A stretch of 64,000 nucleotides of DNA from Zonotrichia leucophrys gambelii (lineage: Eukaryota > Chordata > Aves > Passeriformes > Passerellidae): contig NC_088171.1 in the NCBI RefSeq assembly GCF_028769735.1, positions 94,348,912 through 94,412,911 on the forward strand. Direction: 5' to 3'. The number at the start of each line of letters is the position of its first letter. The first letter of the stretch is position 1. Made by a program: the position numbers and the translations under genes. The notes beneath the pieces are model-generated. The model was not told where the DNA came from. It searched no databases and saw only the letters and a program-made list of their open reading frames with translations. Shown here piece after piece: positions 12,501 to 25,400 of this stretch.

Positions 12501-13633
12501 TGGATCTTAACATGAGATTACTTTTTCCATTAAGGACATTACATTGTATCATTCAACTCAATGTTATTTTTTTCCATCAACTTCATTAGATGCAAAATTG
12601 GCACCTTAAAGCACATGCCTTGATAAGGCATTTTGTCTTATGTGAATGCAGTAAAAAAGGGGAAAAACACCCAGAATCATAACATCCTTATTCTTGCTGT
12701 TTCTCATTTCTGTGACACGTTTCCTCTGATATTTCTGCATTTTGAATCATAAGGGCTCTATTCTCACTGGGCTCTTGTCCCATGTTAATCTGATATTCAT
12801 ATAATTTTGCTAGAAAAGAGCCTGTGAATGATCTCTCCCTTCTAATTTATGCAAGACTGAAATTCTGCTACTGGCAAACTTGCCTGCATGGTTCCCCTGT
12901 CTGTACAGTATAACCAGATGTTTTGTAGTTTGGGTCCCTCTGCACATCATTGAACAGACACTACAAGTACCTCTTTCCTGTAGATTTCTCCAAGAAGCCT
13001 CACAATGGAATACATGTGGAACGTGTGAAAACAGGTCATAAACTGAGCTAAAATGAAATTTAAAAATACAGAAAGTACTTCTTAAAAAGCAGAAGAAAAA
13101 TTACAGATTTTTGTACAGCAGATTGGACTGTTATTTGAGCACTATGTGCCTAATGGTGTGGTTGAAAAGCCTTGTAAATAGGGGTATATTCATTTAAACC
13201 AACTTCTAAACGAAGACATAAAATTATGGGAATAATGTGGAATTGGCTTTGAATCACTAGTACTTCTGCAGCACCCATTAGCAACACACTTGTGCCCCTC
13301 AGAATTGAAGGCATATTCCCAGCACCACTGTCAGGGAGGGAAATGGCTGTTAAAAAAGAAAATTGGGATATCAAGTCTATGACGATTTAAAATACAAAAC
13401 TTTGTATTTGACTTCAGTGCTTTGGTAGTTCATGCTTAAATATTTTAAGTCTTTTGAAGTTTTGAGTTTCTTGTTTTGGCTAGTGTCACAGATGCATTTG
13501 TGGTAGAGGCATAGTCCATTTTGGTGCTGCCCTGGCTGGGCTAGCGTTTCCTTCATGAGGTTTTTCAAAGTTTATTTCCATTCAAAGTGAAGTCAAGGGT
13601 AGTAGGAGACTATGATTCTTTCACCTAATAAAT
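9547..13633. other. Unique AT-rich sequence, nothing recognised
   Basis: No protein-coding exon, structured RNA or interspersed repeat is recognised. Reading frames are short and lack motifs. A T run lies near 11819-11828. Confidence 0.5.
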
Positions 13634-13685
13634 ACACAAAACAAAACCAAAACCCCAAGCAAAACAAAACAAACAAACAAAAAAA
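13634..13685. repeat. A-rich (AAAAC)n-type simple repeat
   Basis: The interval is built of A with regularly spaced C, in imperfect AAAAC and AAAC units. The T-rich complement explains the Phe- and Cys-rich apparent frames on the minus strand. Confidence 0.85.
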
Positions 13686-15128
13686 GCTAGGCCTTTGATA
13701 CTTGTGAATACAGTTTGAATTTTCCACAAAGTTTGAGAGAGTTTCAGTGGGAGGCTGTGAATTGGATCCATCTCTGCTAAAAACGAAGAACAGGAACTGA
13801 CTGTCAATTTCTATACATCCTCTGAGCATAGAATTAATGATTCGATTAAAATGAGACATCCCCAAGAAATTCTATAGTAATTGAGCTACTTCATAAATTA
13901 AGACAAGCAAGCGCAGTTGTATAAACACTGGAATCACTGACCCAATTATTTGGAATAAAGTTTTGTCCATTATAGCCTTCAATCCCAAATGCATGAAATC
14001 AGAAATTTCTGAATATCTCAGAAAATAATTTTAGAAGCAGTGGATGAATATTTTCAGATGATGGTGCGACATAAAGAGATACTCTGTTCTCTGGTGCTCT
14101 AACCTGGTTTGAATGGTCTGCATCAATCCTTACATTTAATGACAGAAAACTCAGCTTAACCTTGCTGTAAAGTAAGTATTTATACACATCAATGAGAGAA
14201 ATAAAACACCTTATTGATTTTACATCTGCTTTCACTGTGGTAATTAAAATGTACTTTTGCAGCTTGCAGAATAGTAGTCTGTTTATATTAGATCAAAGAA
14301 AATCTCTGCCACTGACCTTATTTTGTATTCCTGTTTTCCCTTGAAAATTCTTTAAAAAATGCAGAAGGATGAGCACAGTCTTCATACCCTATCACGATTT
14401 AGCAAGAGGACACCTTTTGGACAAAGGAGCTAATTGTTTGCAATGCTGTATTCTACTAATTTCTAGGTCAAATTCAGTGTTGAATACCCCCAAAATTCAA
14501 CATTCAGTATAGGTAATGGCTGTGCCTAGATATGTGCTTTGTCAGGAGTTTTCTGAGGAAAACTTCCTGCTGTAACTGTTCACAGGAGACTCATCACCAC
14601 AGAAAATCTCTTCAGAAAATCCAAGCCCTTGAGAAGGGCACTGCAGACCTTCCAGTCCTACTGGATTTAGGGTTTGATCATCCCTTTTAGCTGTATGTAC
14701 CACTTGGCTGCTTTGGGCAGGATCCACTGGCTTTCTGGAAGTATGTGACACATCTCATCTGGAGCCTGGTGCATTTGCAATTGTTTCTGTTGGTGGATCT
14801 GGACCGTGGTTAGGGACCTGATGCTAATGTGGGGACATCAGTAAGTACAGCCACTCAAACACCTGAGTGTGAGTGAGTTTTACACTGTCAGCCCATCCTT
14901 GGCAATTAATAATGAAGAATCCTCTGGAGCTGTCTGACAAGATTTGTACCCCCAAATTCTCTGCCTTTGGTCCTGATGAACAAGATGGTTTCCTAGGAGC
15001 ACTTTGAGTAATTTCAGTAATATTGGAATAGTCTTCACCAGCGTCTTGGTTTCGCATGCCTGTGTGTAAAGTCAAACTTGTGGTAGCACAAAAAATTTTT
15101 GCAAAACACACCTGTTTCCTATGGTTTC
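13686..15128. other. Unique sequence, nothing recognised
   Basis: No gene or repeat is recognised in this stretch. The minus-strand frame of about 124 codons at 14824-15198 runs into the Lys-rich translation of a poly-T tract, so it is not persuasive as a gene. Confidence 0.5.
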
Positions 15129-15171
15129 TTTTTTTTTTCCTACTTTTTTTTTTTTTTTTTTTACTTTTCTC
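15129..15171. repeat. T-rich low-complexity tract
   Basis: Two T homopolymer runs, 15129-15138 and 15144-15162, are separated by CCTAC. This is simple low-complexity sequence. Confidence 0.9.
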
Positions 15172-15865
15172 AGGTTCCCTAGACCTGAATGGCCACATGT
15201 TGTGTGTAATTTTCAGACATGGAATTGTTATAATTTTCTCATCTGTATTTCCAGTGGTATGTCATGATCAGACAAGTCTCCTCAGGTAGTTCATGTCCAG
15301 ATCAGGCCTGTGGTTTACCCTATGTCACTCCAATGTTAATTATGTGCTTCAGCAGCCTCAGTTTCAACACAGATTTACCTGAGCCCAAGGAAATACCTGA
15401 AATTAAATCAACTGTAACAGAATATTTTCAGTTTGATTCTCAAGACTCAAAAGTTTGGGAAAACTTGAGGTTTGCAGGAAGTAGATTTCTATCGGCACCT
15501 TTTCACTTCCCATTCCCAGTACAGGTTGATAGAGAGCCATTAACCAGTTTAACCAGTGATTAATTCAGCTCCCTCTGGACATTTTATCCTTCTTCTGTCT
15601 GATTAGTTCAAGATTTGAGATTTGAAACAAAGCCAAGATTTTATATATGGAGCCCTCTTAATTACTTCCTCTCACTTTTTTTTTTTTTTTATCATGTGGT
15701 AAAAAGCTGATTATATATATCTGCTTAGTAACTCACTGTAGAGATATTTAAGCTAGGTTTAAAAGAGCTAGTTTGGTAGTGGAAGCAGTCTAGTTACAGC
15801 AACATGAGACAATTTATATAAACATACAATTACTACACAAAAGTGTGAGAAATTCATAACATGCC

Positions 15866-15943
15866 ATATATATATATATATAATACATATATATATATAT
15901 GTGTGTGTGTATAAATATATATATATATATATATAATATATAT
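15866..15943. repeat. Compound (TA)n/(TG)n microsatellite
   Basis: The tract consists of alternating TA, a (GT)5 block at 15901-15910, then more TA interrupted by single-base changes. TA on each side of the GT block is self-complementary, so the tract can fold on itself. Translated Tyr/Ile/His-rich frames across it are artefacts. Confidence 0.97.
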
Positions 15944-18900
15944 GGTAAGGACTGCATGATGTGTGCATACATACATACACATCTAAAAACCATGCTAGTA
16001 CAATTTAGCAAGTAAAACATTTCAAAAGGAGAGAGAGGAGAAACAGAAACACAATTGTGATTAATCATGCTCATTATCAACTCAGACTTATGACCTGTGT
16101 AAATTTTAGGGCATTTTTTGAAGTCTGTGTGTGGTGGTGGATGGGAGGAGGGGCGCATATGTGTGGAATGAGAGATGAAAAATACACTCCTTTCTCTGCC
16201 AATAAAATGACCCTTCCACCCTCTCACTTTTCAGCCTTCCCTCCAAAAGTTAGGTGGATGTCTAAGGCTGGCTAAAGCCTTATTATTAAGTTAACTCTAG
16301 GTGGTTTCCATTAGCCTTACAGTACATGCCACTGAGCAGACATACAGTAACTGAATTGTTTCAACTTATCCAAATAACATTGAAATAGACTTAATTGTTG
16401 AACTGCAGGAAAGACCATGTGTCTCCAGAGACTATTACTGTCATTTAAAAGGCTAAATGTATCATAAAACCTGTCTTTAACAGAATAAAATTGTACAGAC
16501 CAACACAATTTTAGCTAATGTTTTCCACATTTCATGCAAAAAAAGTCATTGGCTGTAAAGGAAAGTTCATAACATTTCTAGGAGTAGTTTCAGTGCAGCA
16601 CTTCCAAACTAGTTTTAGCCTAGTACCCTTTTTACAATTGTGCAGCAGTTTACTTTGAAAATAGTCACAGCAAAACCTACAGGATTTATTTACAGAACAT
16701 ATTTCTATTTATTGTGAGTAAAGAGAGGCTTTGGCACGGCAGAAGATTCAAGAAGTCTCTGATTTCAATAGATAAGCTGTCTCTGTCTTCCTCAACATTT
16801 AAATCAAGCTTTGATTAGAGAAGAATATGGTAATATTTCAGAGGAAAAGTGAAAGTGAAGGAATCCTTGCTGAAACAGGTTGTGAGTGAGATTTCCTCAC
16901 TCATCAGTGTTTTCGTATTTTTTGATTTTTATTCTGGGATTTACCTCCTTGGGTTTTTTTTGCAATGTTACATATTTTCTTTTGTTGAGTCTGTTAAAAA
17001 AATTGTTTGGATAGGGAAAATAATAAAGGGAGCTGACAACAAACAAAATAGGAAAGCAGAAGAGTAAGGGGAGAAATAGATAGGCCAAGGAAGAATGAAT
17101 AAAAGCTATAAAATTGCTTTTATGCTGCAAAAGAGACAAAAGAGTTTTTCTTTGTTCCAAAGAAGTTAAAAATATTAAGGGGAAAAGATCTAGAAGGAGG
17201 ACAAATAGCAGACCAGCTCTCAACAGAAGGAGCAAATCTTTCTGTTTATCTATCTCAGATTTTCACTGGAGTTTTATATCAACTCACAAGGAGCTGTTTC
17301 AAATAACTTCTGCTAACTTTATTGTTCTTTTACAAGTTTTGTTTCTATGGAAATGAATGATGTAATTGACTCCTTCCATCACAAGCACTTACTTTTTAAC
17401 CTGAAGAGATTTTTTCTTTCCCAGTTAGTCCTCTCCAATCTAGGGAAGAAAAGTTATTGTCTCTTTTTTTTTTTCCTTTCTGGAAAACCTCAGAATCGTG
17501 GTGTAATTACCTACGTAGGAACACTAGTGCCTTTCCTGAAAAAGTTAAGAATTTCTTGAAACAGCAGTTACTGTCAAGCTTTTCCCATTAGAGCTATGTG
17601 TGAATGGAAACAACTGTAATTTCTTCATTGCTTGCTATTAAAATGAACTTGAATCATGTAACTCTTTTGAAAAGGAGACATTATGATGACAAAAAATATT
17701 GGTTAAGTCTAGCCAGGGTTTGATTTATTTGGTTTTAGTCCTGCGATAAGGAGAGGGTATGTGCTAATGAAGCAGTTCCCGTTTACAGGGAAATTCATCC
17801 AGTAACAAGTCACAGAGTCACTAATTCTTTTTCATTCCTATTTTGGGAATTTACGTAGTGTCTGGTCTCCTGGCGCTGCCCCTCACTGTGGCCCTGAATT
17901 CACCTGTAATGGAGGAAATCCCCAGTTGCACAAACCTACAGCGTCTTTACCTTGAACTAAAACATCTCTCACTATTTCCAGGGGCACTATTGCCCAAACC
18001 AGGCAACAGATGTTGTATTCGGGACTGTGCAAATAAATGCAAGGGGAGAACTCCCCACACCTCTGATGCAGAGTGACATTGCTAAATTGAAATTTTAGAG
18101 AAGAGTAATTTCACCACTACGGTGCTAGACACAAATCAAGATATCTGTGTCCATGCAGAATTTCTACTTCTGGACTGTAAACTTCCTCAATCTCTGCTTT
18201 GTCACTTTGTCTTTCAGGCCTGAATGAATTTTACTACAATACCCACAAACTTTACAAAAAAATACACTGTAGGAATATGATTTTTTTAAAATGTGGATTG
18301 ATTTTAAGGCTGTCACCTATGAAGAAGAGATGTGCATCTCATGGATGACAATGATTAAAGTCCTAAAGTTGGGCGACTTTAAAATATATTGAAATTATGA
18401 TATAACAAAGGAAATATAATATTTCTAAATGCATTTATTTGGTGTTTATAAATGAATTTATTAAGTATATATGAGACTCTGAATGCATTTTAATTCTCTG
18501 AATAAAGTAAAACTCACAGAAGACATTAAACTTTTTTTCATTTAGCAGCTGAAAAAGAAGTTTATTTGATTTGCCCAAGCTCATATGGGAAGAAACAGTA
18601 AAGCAAAGAATAGAAACAATCTACTTAGACTCTCATTCCTACATTCTTCATAGATGACCTGAATTAGGACTTAGTATAGTCATGACAAATGTAATGTGCA
18701 AAACTAATGAAATTTAAATTAAAAAAGGAGTGACTTAACTGTCCCCTGACCTTTCAAGTCTCAATGAAGGCTCATTCTAATATAAAGTGATAATTGTCCA
18801 GTGTTGGTCCTGTCACTTCATTCCTGATGGGAGTGAAAAGATGCAGCTAAACCTACTAATTTCTAAATTCTGCAAAATTAGGGAAGATAAGGTACAGTAA

Positions 18901-19177
18901 GTACTGGTAAGAAGTAAGTGAGGTACTGGTAGAAGGAGCTGAAAAGATGCTGTTGGCAGGCTGTAAAACCACCTTCCCACCATGCCCGTTATGCAGTGTT
19001 CACTTGTGTGAGGGGTCCTATTTACCCTCTTGAGACCACTCAGCCAAAGTCCCAAAATCTTGTAGGATCAGGCCCTGCCAAGGTTACATACTTCTGTATT
19101 CTTCATTGGGCATACAGACTCTCTGATAATTACTGGAAGAAAATCACATAACAGATTTCTACATTTTCAGCACATGT
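15944..19177. other. Unique AT-rich sequence, nothing recognised
   Basis: Frames are short and none shows a family signature. A frame at about 17843-18076 has an ordinary-looking composition but no recognisable domain and no splice context that I trust. Confidence 0.45.
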
Positions 19178-19223
19178 CTTGAGCTGATTAACACAGGACC
19201 TAATTTGCTCTAATCAGCTCAAG
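19178..19223. repeat. Perfect inverted repeat, 13-bp arms with 20-bp loop
   Basis: CTTGAGCTGATTA at 19178-19190 is the exact reverse complement of TAATCAGCTCAAG at 19211-19223. The intervening 20 bases would form the loop. The flanking bases do not extend the pairing. It could be a cruciform or RNA hairpin, or the remains of a small inverted-repeat element. The stem is shorter than that of an animal microRNA precursor. Confidence 0.85.
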
Positions 19224-20697
19224 GTGGATGGAATGTGAAACAGATGACCTTACTGTTTAAGAACAGGTAATTCTGTTTATTTGTGGTGAATAATGGCATT
19301 TTCCTACTGATGGGTATTCACCTTGCACCTTAAATTGCATCAGGTCAATGCTGAGAGTAACTGGTGCAGCAAGTTTGAATTCCCCTGTACTGCATATTAG
19401 GTAACTTTTCTGTCACTGCCAATTTAAACCAGACCCATATATGAAAAACAAAACGTGGGTTCTTGGTAAATATAACAACTTTTAATATCCCCAGTTGGAG
19501 AGAAAGTTTCCACTAGTACAGCAGAAGAAAGCATGTAAGGGTCTGTAAAATATCTTCAAAAAGAGAATTTCAGAAAGGAGAAAATCTTTTCTTTCCCTAT
19601 ATTTAGAATTATTTAAAGTACACGCCTGGAAAACAAAACTTGTAAGTAAAGGGCTTAGCTGAACCAATGTGCAATAAAAATCGAATCACTTCAAGGTTGA
19701 AAATGTGTCTGAAAACAAATTATCAAGAACTGAGATCTGATTTGGTCAATGTCTACATAGGTAATTCATTCTTTACTTCTGAAGTGCCTTAAACCAGTAA
19801 AAAATGGTGACTTCAGTGTAAGGGTCATTAACCAAAGTAAAATTTGAGTCAAGCATTTAAAATGTAGCCATCTGAGAATACTGGCTAGTGCTCAAAACAA
19901 AATTCCTGATTCTTATATCATTCCATAATGGTATAAGAATATATAAAGTACCAGCATTCAAGTCCTGAGAAGAAGTATCTCCTCTTTGTCCTTTCACCTC
20001 CGAAGGGTGGAAGCTGGGATGTTGGAAGCTTGCTGTTACACTAACACCCACTCCACCCCCAAACACACACATACACACACTGGTTTATGCCTTTCGTAAC
20101 CCCTAAGTCTTAACCTCTGTTCCAGCACTTTTTTGGATTCTGGCTGTTTGCAGTCTGCTTTTTTGTTGGGAAGGAGTTAGGGATGTTGGAATAATGACAT
20201 CAAAGACAGAATTAGAGAGGCAGCCCTGGTGAGACCTTCAAAGAAAGACAACTGCTCAGCTGTAAAGGATAGACATGAATCTGTGAGCCTTAATTCCTGG
20301 GCCAACAAGAGCTTAAGGTCACTTGCTTAAAGGCACAGTCATAGAGGCACAGCACCAAACTGGCAAAAATCAGGTAAGACTCCACATTTTCTTCAGGAAA
20401 GAAAGTCACAGGTTTACTTTTGCTTAGGCAGAGCTGAGCAGTTGTAAGTGTAGGGAAGAAATTTACTTTCTTCCTGACATATTTGCAAGAGGAAAAATGA
20501 AGTGACTTTTCTCCTTTCAGATAAATAGTGTAATGAGTTCTTATTATCAAAGGTGATCTGTTCTTGTAACTCAGGGGGAAGATGCCACATTATTTTTTGT
20601 TTACAGGAGTAACCACGTTCTGGTGCTTGGAGCCCAGCCCTGCTAGCTGCTGCTCTCCTCAGAGGGTTTCCAGTAATGTTTTTGCAAAACTCTTTTC
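19224..20697. other. Unique sequence with a short CA repeat
   Basis: Apart from a short (CA)n-like patch at about 20059-20080, nothing is recognised. Confidence 0.5.
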
Positions 20698-20860
20698 TCA
20701 AGATTGAGCTGCAATTAGCATGGGCTTCAGTCAGTTCTGTGGAGATGTCACTCCACATAACGCTACAGGCTTCATGCTGCAACATGAAGATGTCACTTTA
20801 GATAGCACTGTGGGCTTGAAGTGGCAATCCAGAGATGTCACTTCTCTGTTATGAACTGCT
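20698..20860. repeat. Degenerate tandem repeat with 45-bp period
   Basis: The word AGATGTCACT recurs at 20743, 20788 and 20833, exactly 45 bases apart. A second word, GGCTT, recurs at 20723, 20768 and 20813 in the same 45-base register. Between the two full units, 20743-20787 and 20788-20832, about 28 of 45 positions agree. That gives roughly three and a half diverged units. A similar GATGTC...GGCTTGACATCAC segment at about 20918-20948 may be a further unit with a small phase shift. The period is a multiple of three, but no protein family is recognised on either strand. Confidence 0.7.
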
Positions 20861-21676
20861 GCAGGAGAATCTGTCCTTTTTGATGGAGCTGGCCTCATCC
20901 TTCACGAATACCCTCTTGATGTCCCTCTCAGCGGGCTTGACATCACTCTAGCAGCATGACAAGTTAAAACATGTCCTTGAGAACTCATGCTAACGAATGC
21001 AATGATGACCGTGACTACACCGCGCGCCTAGGCAGGAGCAAAGTGTTTTCTCAATCACAGAAATACCTTACTCTGATGAGAACTGACTCACAAGTTGTTG
21101 CAGGACACAACTTACCTCTGTCTGCTTTGACAGCAAGCCCGTGGTCATCACTGTGTCAGCTGGTGTGGCTTCTCAAGGTCATGTTCCACACTGCTGTAAA
21201 TTCTGAAGGAAGATAAAGGACCACCAGGAATTTATTTTCCCTCTAGATGCCACTTTGGCTCAGTTAACCTTTAGCAGTGGTCTCTTCTTAAGTGGCTAAA
21301 ACGATAAAGAACAATGCCACAAAGCTGAGAGTACAAATCATAAGTTTCGGGCCAGTCTAAATAGTTGAGTCTGATTTTCCCTTCAATATTCTAAACAAAA
21401 TAAATGTCTATTGATAAAAATGCCTGTTCAACTTGCTATATAAATTCTGAATTTCAAGTATTACAGCATTTGCTGTGGTTAGAATAAGATTTTTAATGAA
21501 AAAAATTGCCCAACATGATATTTTCCCAGTTAAATGCCATGTGTGATCCCACAAGTACAAATGACGTTTGGTAGTGTCCCCTTTTGTAATTGCCTTAAAT
21601 TAAAAAGCAATTAGAAGCCCACTAATTTCAGACTAGACCCACTGGGTCAGGACTGAGATCACCAACAGAGCAGTCA
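20861..21676. other. Unique sequence, nothing recognised
   Basis: Apart from a possible shifted copy of the preceding 45-bp repeat unit near 20918-20948, nothing is recognised. Confidence 0.45.
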
Positions 21677-21701
21677 GGAGGCATGCATTACACATGCCTC
21701 C
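21677..21701. repeat. Short perfect inverted repeat, 9-bp arms
   Basis: GGAGGCATG at 21677-21685 and CATGCCTCC at 21693-21701 are exact reverse complements around a 7-base loop. It is short enough to arise by chance in 64 kb. Confidence 0.75.
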
Positions 21702-21780
21702 CTCCACGTTTATATTGCAGGTAGGTCAGTAATTCCTACCACTGTCAGTGGCAGCCTTTTAAGGCAGCCCAAGGACATAG

Positions 21781-22413
21781 GCAGCGTTCATTCATCCTTT
21801 GACAGGTGCCGGTACTGGGGAAATATTTCCCTTTTTACTTCTTGTGGGTAACAAAAATCCCAGACCTCGGTGGGGTGGTGAGCAGGGCCAGCCCTGCAGC
21901 AGCAGGGTTTGGGGCGCAGAGGTGCTGGAGATGCGGTGCCACTGCTGTGCATCCCGCAGGTGGAAATGCTCCAGCTGCCCCACCAAGCTCTGCATACCGC
22001 CTCACCCCACCTGGCCTCCTGCTAGGGATACACTGACACCGACACCCGTGTTGCTGATTGCAGAGAGCTTGTTTAACCGGAGGAGAGGGGAAGGATAATG
22101 AGGTTTCTGAGCACTGCTGATTGCCTGTGCTCGCTGAAGGGCGCTGGGGGTGACCCGGCTCGCTTGGCCCCTTGGCTGGGCCAGCCCTGCTCCCGGAACG
22201 GCTGCTGCCCAGGCACCACTGCAAACCCTGGCAGCGAACTCTCTTTGCAGAAAAAGGCTCTTCTGGGCTTTTCCCAGAATACACTTTTTCTTGGCACGGC
22301 TTCCATTTTTTTTCTTCAGAGAAGCTGTGAAAACTTTTCCTGAAATGATCCTCCTCTGCCTTCTGGCTGAAGAGTATGACTGATGCCTTTTCTTCCCCAG
22401 TGCAATAGTACAT
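21781..22413. other. GC- and CpG-enriched block with a 192-codon minus-strand frame
   Basis: By direct count there are 17 CpG dinucleotides between 21781 and 22240, several times the density of the surrounding DNA. The block also contains the longest open frame of the window, on the minus strand from an ATG at 22413 down to 21835, 192 codons. Its predicted product is rich in Ser, Pro, Gly and Arg, and no domain is recognised. Frames on the plus strand are open over part of the same interval, as expected in GC-rich DNA where stops are rare. A pyrimidine tract followed by AG at 22399-22400 looks like a strong plus-strand splice acceptor. It could be a small CpG island, an alternative promoter, or an unrecognised repeat. 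I do not call a gene. Confidence 0.4.
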
Positions 22414-25400
22414 CTGTGGAGTAGAGAGACTAGGTAACCAGCTGTCATGTCAGGTTTCCTAAACATACTTGCATGTCATTTCTCACTTGTTCATCTGTAT
22501 CAAAGCAGAGAGCCTCTGCTGCTAGCTCTGCTGCACATTAGGGCTAAAAAATCATTTCATTAAGGCTAAAAAAGTGGTTTATTTAAGTCAAAATCAGTAT
22601 ATTCCTGTATCTGTTATTTCTGTTTCTCTCTTCGACAGGCTGATCATAACACTTATCCTTCTCTCCTCTCTTGCCTTGTTTTCTACATCAAAGATACTAA
22701 CTACTGTGTTCTTTAATTTAACAGCTTCTGCAGCACAAGACAGAATAGATAAATTTTATGAATAGTGAATCCTTGTATGATGTCATCTTCATATAATCTC
22801 TGTTTTGCTGCTCTGAAATAGATTTCATTTCAGTAAATGTGCAGACCACTACTACAGAGACACCATACTGACTAAAGAAAGTTACAAGTACAGTAATTCT
22901 ATTTTAAAGCACACTACTGAAGTGTGCTCATTATTCTGTTCTTTTAGCTGTCTAATAGACAGCTCTTTGCATCCCACTTATTTTTGCCAGAGAGAATGGT
23001 TTTACCTGAGATCTCTTCAAGTGCCAACTCTAGGCACTTACAGCTAAAACAGGGGCTGTGACACCTATGAATTATTGCCATACTTAAGAATCAGGATGCA
23101 CAGTATAATATAGGCATAGTTAGAATAGAATTCCTATTTGCTTGCCTTGAACCCAACTAGAAGCATACTAAAATAGTGTAGCAAACATCACAAGTATATA
23201 TATATGTATATAGATATATTTGACGCATATGTTTGCACAGCAAAACAATGTGCAGCAAGTATTGCATTTAAGTATATGAACAATGTGTCCTCCCAAGAGT
23301 AAACAAAAACTTGTGTAGTCGCAGGCAGGTGGGAAGTGTGGGAAAACATATAATCAACAACTGAAGAAAAGGAATTTGCAAGACAAAGAACAAAAAGACA
23401 AGATAAGCACAAGGGACAGCAAAGAGGCAGGATATCCTGCTGAATGTGCAAGTATCAGGATGACTGGCAAAGCCAAAACAAAGATAAGCAGCACTGGTAG
23501 CAGAGGGAATCCCTTTTTGGGAGTGAGGCAAGCTGCATAAAGTATTAGGCTTCCAAAGGAACTTTACCCATAAAAGGGCTCCCAAACGTGACCAATTGAC
23601 CTCCTCAACTGTTGACCACCAGTACTGCATCCACTGGTGCATCACCTCCTTGGTATTGCATACTCATAGCTAATTCAGGATATAGTGGACTAGTAGATCT
23701 GTGTGTGTAAAGCTATTTGGTGATCATTTGTAACAGCTAACCATTAGCACATCTGTCATTAACGAATGTCAATCTACAGAATTTTATTTTAAAGTCCCTT
23801 TATCAGTCTTCTAAATACTTCCAAAACAGCAATTTTTAATTCCCCAACTCAGTTGCAATAATTTTACCTAAAAAATTTAATCATGGCTATCACATTGAGC
23901 AGTGTGGCCATTTTGTATTTTACATCAGAAGAGGACGTAAAATGGGTGTTTCTCTCCTTCCCTGTGACAGAGCTAGAGGCTGGTCACTGCCAGCCTCTGT
24001 GTGAGGCAGAATGTGTAGATATGAGCTCCTCACTGCTGACCAATAAAATACACTGCCTTGTGGAGTTACCTTATTCATATGGCTTTGAAACACTCAAGGG
24101 AAATATGCCACTGCTGCAGAGATGAGTGAGGAAGCAGTTGGCTTCTGTTTATGTGAAGTTTTGATTTTTTTTAATAACTTTTTTTACTCTTTGAAGGTAT
24201 GTGGGTACGTGTGCAAAATAACTACAGACTATAACATATCTGGAAGCCTCTGAAGTATTTGTTTAAATTTTAAATGCTGCATCTGCATCTGCACTGCGGT
24301 TTCAGATATTAAACCCTGATGTATATTTTGAATCCCTACAAATTACACAATTTCTTTTCCTTTCCTGCTGCTTCTCCTTTAATACTACTACTGCTATCAG
24401 CAAGTATTTTTATTGCTTACCAGGAGTAATACTGATTTCATCTGCAAGAATCAGGCTAGTCACAAGTTACCTCATCATTAAGAAAAGCATTCTCTATGTT
24501 CATTAACAGAAGAATAGTAGCAAGGGTTCATGTAACCTTGACCATCATTTTGCTTTCTCCTCTTTCTTGTTTTATACCATCCTTTTAAACTATTAGTCAA
24601 GAGCCTCACCTGATATAAAGTGATGTCACCCCACTGAAATCTTGACTAACACAAGGCTCAGAAACCTTCTTCCTTCAGATCTTTATGGACAAGTATAGAT
24701 TTGTAGCCAAATGGTTGTCTGCGCTTGACATGAAAATATATGAGATCTAAATTAAAATATTAAAATGCTCAGATCACATGAGTTTGTCCTGCGTCCTTGA
24801 TTTGAAGAGCATTGGTATATATGTTGCAGTTTTAGTCATGCTGTAGTAGCACCAGCCCTGTTGTGTGAAGATACGTAGAAGTACTAACATGCTCATGTCA
24901 ATACATTTTTAATTATTGTTATTACTTTTTTTTAATATAGTTTACCTCGATGCAGAATTCATGATTTGGAAACTGCAAGTCTCTCTGATGTTGGAATTGA
25001 TCCACAGGAACTACAATAATTCTACAACCAGTACAAAACATGCTAAACACTGTGAAATCTTTCAGTCTTTGAGCTACTTTGGTCCTTCTGTGTAATTGAA
25101 CCTTCAAGCTGTCCTAAATGCTTGCAATGGCTAGAAACTGGAGCAAGAAAGAGTGAGAGAGGGACCACTGTCATGGTAATTTTTCTTCCAAATTTCTACA
25201 AAGAGGCTACTGCACCATTCCTCATGGACACAGATTTGCCCACGGTTGTGGGCAAAGGTTGTGGGCTGGGCTTGAGTCATTACATTCAAACCTGCTTGAT
25301 TCAGGTCTTCATTAGAAATATTACTTAAACAAATTTACCTTCTGGTCTAGAGTTAATCAGTTATGTCTAGTCTGGAAAATTTGGCACATTTAGGAATATT

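Noticed and set aside
15768..16227. Tyr/Ile/His-rich frames
   Set aside because: They are translations of the TA/GT microsatellite.
23280..23720. LTR-like stretch with CATAAAAGGG
   Set aside because: I could not find a TG/CA pair with a matching target duplication, nor a polyadenylation motif in the right place.
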